Part shown: piece after piece, positions 1 to 5,618 of the stretch
Position numbering within the stretch: the stretch's first letter is position 1
How the letters are laid out: the number at the start of each line of letters is the position of its first letter
Assembly: GCA_036960485.1 (NCBI GenBank)
Contig: JBALXS010000200.1
Coordinates: 1 to 6,361 of the forward strand
DNA from: Rs1 sp036960485
GTDB taxonomy: Bacteria; Pseudomonadota; Gammaproteobacteria; Pseudomonadales; Balneatricaceae
Length of the DNA: 6,361 bases
Direction: 5' to 3'
Notes under the pieces: generated by a model
The model's input: the letters and a program-made list of their open reading frames with translations, nothing else
Told to the model about the DNA's origin: nothing
The model's database searches: none
Translations under genes and position numbers: made by a program

Positions 1-456
1 TACCTTATCATTGGCATAGCAGAACATATAGTCAACATGTCCTTGGTTGAGCAAATCAATACAATCTGTGACTTTTTCAGAAATCAGTCGCACATAAACC
101 GAACCGAGGTTTTTCTCGATCCGTTTCACCCAACTGAGGAATAATGTCTGAGCAATAGAATTTTGCGCCGCAACGTTTATTTCACTCTCATGATTAGAGC
201 CAAGCGCACGCGCAGCTTCTCGAGCGTTGTACAGTCGCCGCAAAATAGCTTCAGCATCAGTAACAAATAAGGCCCCTTGGGGTGTTAGATCAAAAGTAGT
301 GGTATCGCGGTTCACCAATTGAGTACCTAGCCATTGCTCTAATGCTTTGATCCGCCGGCTGAGAGCGGATTGAGTGATATGCCGCTCCAGAGCAGCGGCG
401 GTAAAATTTTGTAAATTTGCAAGACATACAAAATCTTCTAACAACTTTATATCCAA
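1..456 (-). CDS. LysR-family transcriptional regulator, N-terminal part (runs off the left edge)
   Basis: This is a DNA-binding regulator of the LysR family; 152 codons are present and the rest lies beyond position 1. The start is TTG at 456-454. In-frame TGA and TAA codons lie just upstream (474-469), no ATG occurs before the DNA-binding domain, and an AAAAAGGA ribosome-binding site sits six bases before the TTG. Residues 4-64 form a typical winged helix-turn-helix: residues 18-37 hold the helices, with FTAAALERHITQSALSRRI, followed by KALEQWLGTQLVNR and DLTPQG. The effector-binding domain starts near residue 90 (SEINVAAQNSIAQTLF) and is cut off around residue 152. It is divergent from the TRAP operon, the usual arrangement for a LysR regulator controlling its neighbour and itself. 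Regulation of the TRAP genes is inference, and the effector is unknown. Family assignment is very secure. Confidence 0.93.
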   Translation of the reverse strand, partial: MDIKLLEDFVCLANLQNFTAAALERHITQSALSRRIKALEQWLGTQLVNRDTTTFDLTPQGALFVTDAEAILRRLYNAREAARALGSNHESEINVAAQNSIAQTLFLSWVKRIEKNLGSVYVRLISEKVTDCIDLLNQGHVDYMFCYANDKV

Positions 457-462
457 AAGCAG

Positions 463-470
463 TCCTTTTT
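463..470 (-). promoter_or_regulatory. Ribosome-binding site deciding the TTG start of the LysR gene
   Basis: On the minus strand the sequence reads AAAAAGGA, then CTGCTT, then TTG. The AAGGA core at six bases spacing is good. Together with the stop codons directly upstream it leaves TTG at 456-454 as the best start; CTG at 462-460 is the only other in-frame candidate and is too close to the site. Confidence 0.7.
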
Positions 471-481
471 ATCAATCGGTG

Positions 482-512
482 TTAGGCACAGTAATCTATC
501 GGATTAACCTAA
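482..512. promoter_or_regulatory. Nested inverted repeats, candidate LysR operator
   Basis: The outer arms are TTAGG (482-486) and CCTAA (508-512); the inner arms are TAATC (492-496) and GATTA (502-506) separated by five bases. Within it, TTA-GGCACAG-TAA (482-494) fits the T-N11-A interrupted-palindrome pattern of LysR sites. A further dyad, GCGA-N7-TCGC, follows at 517-531. The element lies 26-56 bases upstream of the LysR start codon, suitable for autoregulation. The binding role is inferred; AT-rich dyads also arise by chance. Confidence 0.35.
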
Positions 513-897
513 TTTAGCGACATAAGATCGCAGTAATATAAACTAAAAGCAACGTTAGATCCATGCGATGCGCAAGAGACCCCTGAATATTCCTAATAAT
601 CTAGAACAGCAAGAAAAATAACTGAGTAGGCCACTTCCAAAACACAGATAATCACTTGAATCAGTTTAAACCCTATAACGATAGCGACGCAAAACAACAA
701 AACAACTCCAGCAACGGGCAAGCATTACACAGCAACTTGCACTGCCAATAGGGCGCCTAAAACTGGCCCATGATGCATGCCTACGCTTGCATTTTCCTCT
801 TAATTAGAGGGCGTTATGATGAAGCCTTCACAAAAAAGCACCTTTAACACCAGCACTCTATTTAATCTATTAGTTTAGATTTCAATATACGAACGAC

Positions 898-919
898 CCT
901 ACAGTGATCTCCCTGTAGG
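898..919. promoter_or_regulatory. Seven-base palindrome CCTACAG-N8-CTGTAGG, candidate operator or hairpin
   Basis: Perfect inverted repeat with arms CCTACAG (898-904) and CTGTAGG (913-919) around TGATCTCC. It is the strongest dyad of the divergent region and sits about 55 bases upstream of the candidate -35 box of the TRAP operon. That position suits an activator-binding site, either for the neighbouring LysR protein or another regulator. It could also form a small RNA hairpin if transcribed from further upstream. No T-tract follows, so a terminator is unlikely. Confidence 0.35.
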
Positions 920-972
920 CCAGAAGGTATAGAGGTTTACCATTTTCAGAATGGAGGCAGTCCGAATCAACA

Positions 973-1001
973 TTGGCCAACATCAAAATAAAATGCATAA
1001 A
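973..1001 (+). promoter_or_regulatory. Candidate sigma-70 promoter of the TRAP operon
   Basis: TTGGCC (973-978, four of six matches to the -35 consensus) and CATAAA (996-1001, four of six to the -10 consensus) are separated by 17 bases. Transcription would start near 1008 and leave about 60 bases of leader. Both boxes are imperfect, as expected for an activator-dependent promoter, but a match this weak can occur by chance. Confidence 0.28.
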
Positions 1002-1054
1002 CTGAGAGCATGAGTTAAGGGCAAATATTCACTCATAAGTAAAAAAATAATAAT

Positions 1055-1058
1055 GGAG
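1055..1058 (+). promoter_or_regulatory. Ribosome-binding site deciding the dctP-like start
   Basis: GGAG, nine bases before the ATG at 1068. Because it overlaps the upstream ATG at 1053, it argues for the downstream start, which also gives a cleaner signal peptide. Confidence 0.6.
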
Positions 1059-1067
1059 ATTAATCAA

Positions 1068-2060
1068 ATGAGTAAAAAATTCTTACGTAATGTTTTAGCA
1101 AGTGCCTTGGTATTAGGTATGGCCGCAGGCGCTGTTCAAGCAAAAGAAACAATTCGCGTATCTACTTATGTCAATGAATCGGATATCCGCTATGAAGGTT
1201 TCAAAAAATTTGCTGAGCTTGCTAGTCAAAAATCCAACGGCGAGCTAGATATTCAAATTTTCCCATCTGCTACTTTGCACGGTTGGAGTGAAGGTGTGGA
1301 CGCAGTGCAAGGCGGAGTCTCTGATGTCAGCTGGATCCCTGCCGACAAACGCCTAAAATGCTATCGTGTGACTTCGTTATACCCAGCAGCGGTTAGCCTT
1401 GAAAAACAAATCGAATTAGACGCCGCATACGCAGAATTGATACGTGATGAAGCTGGTAAAGTAGGTCTAGTGCCATTGATTAATTCTAACTACTCTTACG
1501 ATCAGGAGTGGTGGTTTGAAGAAGAAGTCAGTGATTTAAGCAAGCTGGACGGAAAACTAGTCCGCTCTATCGGTCCGCTAGTGAGCAACATGATCGAATC
1601 TTGGGGTGGCAAACCTGTTTTTGTGGCACCTAAAGAAGTCTTTCAATCAGCAGAGCGCGGCGTAGTTGACGGCATCAACATGGGGGTTGCAACTTACAGC
1701 TCGTGGAAGCTGTGGAGCGTTATGCCATATATGGTCAATGCCAATCTTTTCTACGGTAACATCATGTATATGATGAACAAAAGCAAATTTAACTCCCTTA
1801 GTAAAGACAATCAAGCTGCTTTACTGGCAGCGGCTAACGAAGCGGAAACTTGGTTAAAGCCTCGCTACGAAGACTGGGTCGATCAAAGAGTTGGCAATGC
1901 TGTGATGAAAGGTGCTGGCTCAGCTGTCACTGTCTCTCAAGAAGCGCGCCACAATATGATCAAAAAAGCACAAGCTTCGTGGAACCCTGAAGTTGATGCC
2001 GCATGCGGTGTACCTATGGCAGACAAGTTTAGAGCACTGTTGGCTAAGCACGCGAACTAA
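1068..2060 (+). CDS. dctP: TRAP transporter periplasmic solute-binding protein, DctP family
   Basis: Periplasmic component of a TRAP transporter: it captures an organic acid and delivers it to the membrane permease. I chose ATG at 1068 (330 residues) over ATG at 1053 because GGAG at 1055-1058 lies nine bases upstream of it and would be inside the longer reading. The protein then begins with a classic signal peptide: MSKKFLRN, a hydrophobic stretch at residues 8-22, and likely cleavage after AVQA at residue 25. The mature part follows the DctP pattern: KETIRVSTYVNESD, then DGKLVRSIGP with Arg166 at the position of the family's conserved carboxylate-binding arginine, then GGKPVFVAPKEVFQSAERG and VVDGI (residues 180-203). 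Length is normal for the family. The only cysteines are Cys98 and Cys313. It is first in an operon with both permease subunits. The ligand is unknown; the gene symbol denotes the family, not C4-dicarboxylate specificity. Confidence 0.95.
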   Translation: MSKKFLRNVLASALVLGMAAGAVQAKETIRVSTYVNESDIRYEGFKKFAELASQKSNGELDIQIFPSATLHGWSEGVDAVQGGVSDVSWIPADKRLKCYRVTSLYPAAVSLEKQIELDAAYAELIRDEAGKVGLVPLINSNYSYDQEWWFEEEVSDLSKLDGKLVRSIGPLVSNMIESWGGKPVFVAPKEVFQSAERGVVDGINMGVATYSSWKLWSVMPYMVNANLFYGNIMYMMNKSKFNSLSKDNQAALLAAANEAETWLKPRYEDWVDQRVGNAVMKGAGSAVTVSQEARHNMIKKAQASWNPEVDAACGVPMADKFRALLAKHAN

Positions 2061-2117
2061 GCGATAAAGACTCAAATCTGACAATCCCTGTACGACTCCC
2101 TAAGCGATTAGGTCCCA

Positions 2118-2158
2118 AGCGCAGCGTTCACAACGCAAATGTTGTGCGTCGCTGTGCT
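2118..2158 (+). promoter_or_regulatory. Strong mRNA hairpin downstream of the dctP-like gene
   Basis: AGCGCAGCG (2118-2126) pairs with CGCTGTGCT (2150-2158) through nine pairs including one G-U. CACAAC (2129-2134) pairs with GTTGTG (2141-2146) around a six-base loop, with a small internal loop between the two helices. No T-run follows, so it is not a standard intrinsic terminator. A stem just after a binding-protein gene commonly protects the upstream message from 3' decay and keeps the binding protein in excess over the permease. That role is inferred. Confidence 0.55.
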
Positions 2159-2312
2159 GATGGCGAGAGTACAGCACAATGCTCTATTAGTGACTTTTAT
2201 ACAGTGCTGCGCACTTTCACTCTATCCTAAGCTCACTATCATCATTGAGTTTCAGCAACTTTCGGATGGTGGTTAGAGTGCTGTATTTGAAAATAGGGCT
2301 GTGATGATTTCG

Positions 2313-2352
2313 TGTCTGAGCCGTAGCAACTACATTTTTAACGGCACTGACA
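2313..2352 (+). promoter_or_regulatory. Imperfect hairpin upstream of the dctQ-like gene
   Basis: TGTCTGAGCCGT (2313-2324) faces ACGGCACTGACA (2341-2352): ten of twelve positions pair, including an uninterrupted GCCGT/ACGGC core, around a 16-base loop. It lies about 65 bases before the dctQ-like start. It may shape the leader of the permease message; the function is unproven. Confidence 0.3.
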
Positions 2353-2418
2353 ACCGTGAAGATTTAAATGTGTTTACCCATAGAAACTACCTAAATATAC
2401 GATAATCAGGGTGACAAT

Positions 2419-2931
2419 ATGCGAAAAGTAATAGCTCGACAACTAGAAAACATAGCGCTGCTATTGCTGTACTGCGGCGGTGTGATCGTCATCATTCAAG
2501 CGTTCTGGATGACCTATGGTGTGTTCATGCGCTATGTAATGGGCAACCCCGATGGAATGGTAACTGAGGCAACTGCTCTAATGCTGGTCCCCGTCGCATT
2601 TTTTGGGCTGGCCTTCGCCCTAAGCAAAGACGCTTATCCAAAAGTCACACTCGTGCGAGATCTGTTACCGGAAAAAATTCAGGTAATCATCGATAGAATT
2701 AATTTGGTGATCATGGTGCTAACGGGTATGTTCTTTAGCGTCGCCGCTACAGAGGCGGCATTCCGCTCTTTCCATTCAGGTTCTGCATCGGAAATATTAC
2801 TCTGGCCACGGTTCTATTTTTGGATCCCCGTCGCTACTTCACTTATCATTTTTACACTGCTGGCGCTGGTTCGTCTGATTAGTTATCAACACCCATCCAG
2901 CTTAGAACTTACTGAACAGGAGGACACGTGA
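2419..2931 (+). CDS. dctQ: TRAP transporter small permease, DctQ family
   Basis: Small inner-membrane subunit of the TRAP permease, which packs against the large subunit and supports coupling of solute uptake to an ion gradient. The 170 residues are the usual length. Four hydrophobic segments are visible at about residues 12-37, 50-70, 90-113 and 132-154. The family pattern is present: FMRYVMGNP after the first segment (residues 36-44), an acidic residue in VTEATALM (Glu50), and a YFWIP turn at the start of the last segment (residues 133-137). A GGTGA-type ribosome-binding site lies about five bases before the ATG. Its stop codon overlaps the start of the large permease by one base, and the AGGAGG site for that gene lies inside this gene, so translation of the two is probably coupled. 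DctQ proteins diverge strongly in sequence; the position in the operon makes the call firm. Confidence 0.92.
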   Translation: MRKVIARQLENIALLLLYCGGVIVIIQAFWMTYGVFMRYVMGNPDGMVTEATALMLVPVAFFGLAFALSKDAYPKVTLVRDLLPEKIQVIIDRINLVIMVLTGMFFSVAATEAAFRSFHSGSASEILLWPRFYFWIPVATSLIIFTLLALVRLISYQHPSSLELTEQEDT

Positions 2932-4232
2932 TGGAATGGTACACTGTCGGTCTTGGCCTAATGGGCCTATTAATTTTATTTATCATTATTGGCCTCCCCA
3001 TACCGTTTGCACTGGCTGCTGCTTCTATACCTTTTTTACTGAATATTCAGTCACTCTCTACTTCACTGATTACTGCCGAGTTAAAACTTTGGGGAGTATG
3101 GGTTGACTATATATTGCTAGCAGTGCCGCTATTTGTATTTTTAGGAGAGCTCATAGGGCGATCTGCAATTGGGCCCAACCTCTACTGGTTCATGCACAGT
3201 AAAGTGCCTGTTCGAGGTGCTGCGGCTTATGGCAGCATCGGTGCCTGTGCGGGCTTTGGTGCAGTATGCGGTTCTAGTATGGTGGGGTCTTTGACGATCG
3301 GGGGTGTGGCGCTTCCTGAAATGCTCAAATTAGGCTACAGCAAACGCCTTTCTAGTGGCGTGCTAGCAGCGGGTGGCACACTTAGTGTGTTGATTCCTCC
3401 CAGTTTAATTCTACTTTTTTACGGTATAGTCACAGATCAATCAATTGGCGACTTGTTTATAGCGGGAGTTATTCCGGGCATTATCTTAGTGTCTTTCTTT
3501 ATCATTATCGTCGCCATTTGGGGCTGGTTACGCCCTGAGGATATTCCAGAACGCGATAATAGCAATGCTATTCCTTGGAGTTTAGCGCTGAGCGCTATTT
3601 TACCGGTAGCATTTATCGGTTTGATCATCACCGTCTCTATTTACAGCGGTATTGCGACACCTACGGAGGCGGCTGGAATTTCATGTGTTGCTACTATTAT
3701 TCTGGCATTTACTGTCGGGGGCCTACGCTGGGAAGGTTTTCTTGGCGCGATACGCGCCACTATGCAAACTATGGGATATTTAGGATTATTGCTATCCGCC
3801 GGCGTCTTGTTTGGTTTTGTAATGACCTACTATCGTGTTCCGCAGCAATTCACTGAAGTGTTCAGTGCGATGGAACTGTCACCTTACTTAGTACTGGGCG
3901 TGATCATTCTCTTTTACGTTATTTTGGGTATGTTTCTGGAGCCGGTCTCTATGACATTCATCACATTACCCACTTTATTTCCGCTCGTTGCAGCTTCAGG
4001 TTTCGATCTGATTTGGTTCGGTGTGATATATACCATCACCATGGAGTTGGCGGTGCTCACCCCGCCTGTAGGACTTAATTTATACGTGATACAGGCGCTG
4101 GCTCGAAAAGAGATCACAATCATCGATGTGATTATTGGTTGCCTACCCTTTATTGGCGCCCTGATCGTCTTGTTGGGTTTGATGGTAATGATTCCGGATA
4201 TAGCCTTGTGGCTGCCGAGCATAATGGATTAG
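2931..4232 (+). CDS. dctM: TRAP transporter large permease, DctM family
   Basis: Large membrane subunit that forms the solute and ion pathway of the TRAP transporter. The start is taken as ATG at 2931, giving 433 residues. A GTG at 2928 is in frame, but AGGAGG (2918-2923) is seven bases from the ATG and only four from the GTG. The start and the dctQ stop share one base (TGATG), pointing to translational coupling. The protein is hydrophobic throughout and carries DctM landmarks: GTLSVLIPPSLILLFYG (149-165), SIGDLFIAGVIPG (171-183), PTEAAG (244-249), GMFLEP (333-338) and LTPPVGLNLYV (376-386). The two PP-containing re-entrant motifs match the two halves of the internally duplicated fold. Length is normal and no truncation is seen. 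The family defines the role; the substrate is set mainly by the binding protein and is unknown. Confidence 0.96.
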   Translation: MEWYTVGLGLMGLLILFIIIGLPIPFALAAASIPFLLNIQSLSTSLITAELKLWGVWVDYILLAVPLFVFLGELIGRSAIGPNLYWFMHSKVPVRGAAAYGSIGACAGFGAVCGSSMVGSLTIGGVALPEMLKLGYSKRLSSGVLAAGGTLSVLIPPSLILLFYGIVTDQSIGDLFIAGVIPGIILVSFFIIIVAIWGWLRPEDIPERDNSNAIPWSLALSAILPVAFIGLIITVSIYSGIATPTEAAGISCVATIILAFTVGGLRWEGFLGAIRATMQTMGYLGLLLSAGVLFGFVMTYYRVPQQFTEVFSAMELSPYLVLGVIILFYVILGMFLEPVSMTFITLPTLFPLVAASGFDLIWFGVIYTITMELAVLTPPVGLNLYVIQALARKEITIIDVIIGCLPFIGALIVLLGLMVMIPDIALWLPSIMD

Positions 4233-4242
4233 GAGAGGTATT

Positions 4243-4992
4243 ATGGGATGTATTAGAGTAGGCAAAGGCCCAGTATTGGTCTTTGTGCACGGCTTTCTAA
4301 GTGGCCTAGCTTACTGGGAAAAACAAATAGAGAGTCTCAGTAAACATTTTGAAGTGATCGCGATGGATTTGCCGGGTTACGGTGGAAAGACAGACAAGAC
4401 AGGACTGGACAGTGTCGTGGGCTTCGCAACTTATATACTGGAAGAACTCGATAAACTGGGTATTGATAACTTTCACTTGGTCGGTCACTCGATGGGAGGC
4501 ATGATAGCTCAGCAAATTGCCTTACAGTCACCCACTAGAGTCAAACGACTGGTACTTTACGGTACCGGTCCGATAGGAGAATTACCCGGGCGCTTTGAAA
4601 CGCTACAATTGAGCAAAGAAAAAGTTCAGCAAAATGGCACTGAGCACACCAAGCAGTATACCGTGGCTAGTTGGTTTAAAAAGGGGGCCGCTGATCCCAA
4701 TTTTGCACCGGGTATGTTAATGGCCAAAGAAGTATCATTGCCAAGCTATATCAATGCATTAAGTGCGATGGCAAGCTGGAGCGCCATGGGTAAGTTGGGC
4801 CAAATTCAGGCTAAGACGCTGGTGATCTGGGGAGATATGGATCGCAGTTATATTTGGCAACAGCCGCACACTCTATGGCAAGAAATTCAACAGGCCAGTT
4901 TAGCGGTTATGCCCGGATGCTCTCACAACGCTCACTTGGAAAACCCACAGCTGTTTAACTTGCTAGTGTCAGACTTTTTAAGTGAGTCATGA
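4243..4992 (+). CDS. Alpha/beta-fold hydrolase in the TRAP operon
   Basis: A cytoplasmic hydrolase of the alpha/beta fold, 249 residues with no signal peptide. The catalytic elements are all present: the oxyanion-hole HGF (residues 16-18), MDLPGYGG after the third strand (41-48), the nucleophile elbow GHSMGG with Ser83, the acid Asp200 in VIWGDMD, and His228 in GCSHNAHLENP. A cap region spans roughly 110-185. The pattern resembles lactonases, esterases and ring-cleavage-product hydrolases such as the PcaD, MhpC and BioH relatives, but these cannot be separated by eye. The N-terminus is short, with only about eight residues before the first clear strand. An AGGAGAGG ribosome-binding site (4231-4238) precedes ATG 4243, and the gene begins ten bases after the dctM-like stop, so it is almost certainly co-transcribed. 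This suggests that it processes the imported solute or a product of it (inference). Confidence 0.93.
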   Translation: MGCIRVGKGPVLVFVHGFLSGLAYWEKQIESLSKHFEVIAMDLPGYGGKTDKTGLDSVVGFATYILEELDKLGIDNFHLVGHSMGGMIAQQIALQSPTRVKRLVLYGTGPIGELPGRFETLQLSKEKVQQNGTEHTKQYTVASWFKKGAADPNFAPGMLMAKEVSLPSYINALSAMASWSAMGKLGQIQAKTLVIWGDMDRSYIWQQPHTLWQEIQQASLAVMPGCSHNAHLENPQLFNLLVSDFLSES

Positions 4993-5024
4993 TCTCACAG
5001 ACTCTAAGTATATTGATCAGCTAG

Positions 5025-5072
5025 TAATGCAGATCGGGTATTGCTTAACACACCAGCGCCCGATCTGCGTTA
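5025..5072 (+). terminator. 14-bp hairpin, possible end of the TRAP-hydrolase operon
   Basis: TAATGCAGATCGGG (5025-5038) pairs with CCCGATCTGCGTTA (5059-5072) over 14 positions, one of them U-G, around a 20-base loop. It starts 33 bases after the hydrolase stop, where an operon end is expected. The loop is long and only TATATG follows instead of a T-run, so it is not a canonical intrinsic terminator. It may instead mark a processed or protected 3' end. Confidence 0.5.
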
Positions 5073-5329
5073 TATGTAAGGCCTTTGCAAATTGCTATTG
5101 ACCTCGCTATGCAAAACTTTTCCTCGGCCATCGAGCAAAATTAGTATGCCACTTCAGGTTTATATGTCCTAGATAACTGTTAATTTACTGTTTTGGTTTT
5201 TGTCATCTTTATCTATAAAGTAAAAATAAGAAAATCGTTAGAGTGTTACTAAATTTTGAATACAACAATCAAAGCGCGCAGCCTTATTTTTGATAGCTCC
5301 AAAGTCGAAAGGGTCAGTTTCCTTTAGAT

Positions 5330-5346
5330 TATTTGAATTTCAAATA
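5330..5346. repeat. Perfect 17-base palindrome
   Basis: TATTTGAATTTCAAATA is perfectly symmetric around a central T at 5338. It could be an operator for an unknown dimeric regulator, but in DNA this AT-rich a chance origin is possible. No open reading frame or promoter of known activity lies directly beside it. Confidence 0.35.
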
Positions 5347-5443
5347 GAATAGATATTTACGCTGTTAATCCAAATCTGAAACTCTTGTATAGATTAATAT
5401 AAGATGTTGAAATTATCCAGTTATTGTATGGGAGGAGGTGTTA

Positions 5444-5565
5444 ATGGATGTAGATTATTCTGAGCGCTTTTTTTGAATAAATTATTGAAGAAAATTAAGA
5501 GTCGCATATATAACTATCTGAATATATTTGTTTTAGTTGTTCTAGATGATCTGTTTTTTAGCTAA
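5444..5565 (+). pseudogene. Tiny reading frame with strong ribosome-binding site, split at a T7 tract
   Basis: AGGAGGTG (5433-5440), a complete match to the anti-Shine-Dalgarno sequence, lies three bases before ATG 5444. The frame encodes MDVDYSERFF and stops at TGA 5474-5476, at the end of a run of seven T (5468-5474). Stepping back one base at that run opens a further 30 codons to TAA 5563-5565. These begin LNKLLKKIKSR (basic) and continue with YLNIFVLVVLDDLFF (hydrophobic), for a 40-residue product in total. It may be a broken small membrane-peptide gene, a slippage-regulated gene, a sequencing error, or a ten-residue leader peptide. I recognise no family. The ribosome-binding site makes translation of the first frame likely; the rest is inference. 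Confidence 0.35.
5537..5564 (+). promoter_or_regulatory. Weak candidate promoter for the Excalibur gene
   Basis: TTGTTC (5537-5542) is followed after 16 bases by TAGCTA (5559-5564), with the alternative TAAAAT directly overlapping at 5563-5568. Transcription would start around 5572 and give a leader of roughly 45 bases. Such AT-rich DNA produces promoter-like hexamers easily, so this is tentative. Confidence 0.22.
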
Positions 5566-5618
5566 AATATAGCATTTAGGAAGTGGTAGTCCATTTCTTT
5601 TTATAGAGTGTGTTGTAG

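Larger units (their letters stand above)
457..1067. other. Divergent intergenic region between the LysR gene and the TRAP operon
   Basis: About 610 bases without a supported gene, much longer than most LysR divergent promoter regions. It holds nested dyads near the LysR start (482-512 and 517-531), small dyads at 749-759 (TAGG-GCG-CCTA) and 796-810 (CCTCT-TAATT-AGAGG), a stronger palindrome at 898-919, and a candidate TRAP promoter at 973-1001. A weak minus-strand promoter for the LysR gene could be TATATT (540-535) with GATCCA (563-558) 17 bases upstream, but the -35 match is poor. I found no tRNA, repeat array or recognisable gene remnant. Confidence 0.6.
2061..2418. other. Structured 358-base gap between dctP- and dctQ-like genes
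   Basis: No gene is visible. The stretch is unusually long for a TRAP operon and rich in inverted repeats. There is a strong hairpin at 2118-2158; a seven-base hairpin, TGTGCTG (2153-2159) with CAGCACA (2172-2178), that competes with it; a small hairpin AGTGC-TGC-GCACT (2203-2215); and an imperfect hairpin at 2313-2352. GTGCTG recurs at 2154, 2204 and 2278 and can pair with CAGCAC at 2172. No clear promoter for the permease genes was found. Likely roles are uneven expression of binding protein versus permease by RNA stabilisation or partial termination (inference). Confidence 0.55.
5073..5618. other. AT-rich intergenic region before the Excalibur gene
   Basis: About 545 bases without a full-size gene. 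GC content is only about a quarter over much of it, well below the operon. It contains a perfect 17-base palindrome (5330-5346), a small dyad AAAGG-N8-CCTTT (5308-5325), a tiny reading frame with a near-ideal ribosome-binding site (5444), and a weak promoter candidate for the next gene (5537-5564). Just after the operon hairpin, about 20 codons ending in TAG at 5141-5143 read like an amphipathic helix, but there is too little to call a gene remnant. Confidence 0.55.

Noticed and set aside
290..475. 61-residue minus-strand reading frame overlapping the LysR gene
   Set aside because: It is an out-of-frame shadow of the LysR coding sequence. The real frame has the helix-turn-helix motif and its own ribosome-binding site.
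816..878. 20-codon plus-strand frame (MMKPSQKSTFNTS...) with AGAGGG upstream
   Set aside because: The ribosome-binding site is acceptable, but the peptide is short, has no leader-like run of regulatory codons and no recognisable family. It ends about 20 bases before the 898-919 palindrome without attenuator features.
2287..2315. TTGAAA as a -35 box of an internal promoter for the permease genes
   Set aside because: The sequence 17 bases downstream (TCGTGT) does not resemble a -10 box.
3575..3856. 93-residue plus-strand frame inside the large permease gene, and the minus-strand frames at 3437-3631 and 3914-4222
   Set aside because: All lie within the well-supported DctM-like gene in other frames and have no domain or ribosome-binding support.
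4306..4531. Two minus-strand frames inside the hydrolase gene
   Set aside because: They are shadows of the catalytic coding sequence, with protein content unlike any family.
5025..5072. Integron attC-like site suggested by a hairpin ending in GCGTTAT
   Set aside because: The 5' end lacks the paired RYYYAAC core and there is no cassette or integrase. A plain hairpin explains it.
5078..5143. Short frame PLQIAIDLAMQNFSS... ending in TAG, possible remnant of a lost gene
   Set aside because: Only about 20 to 30 codons, closed upstream by in-frame stops, and the opposite strand is also open over the same stretch, so coding cannot be argued.
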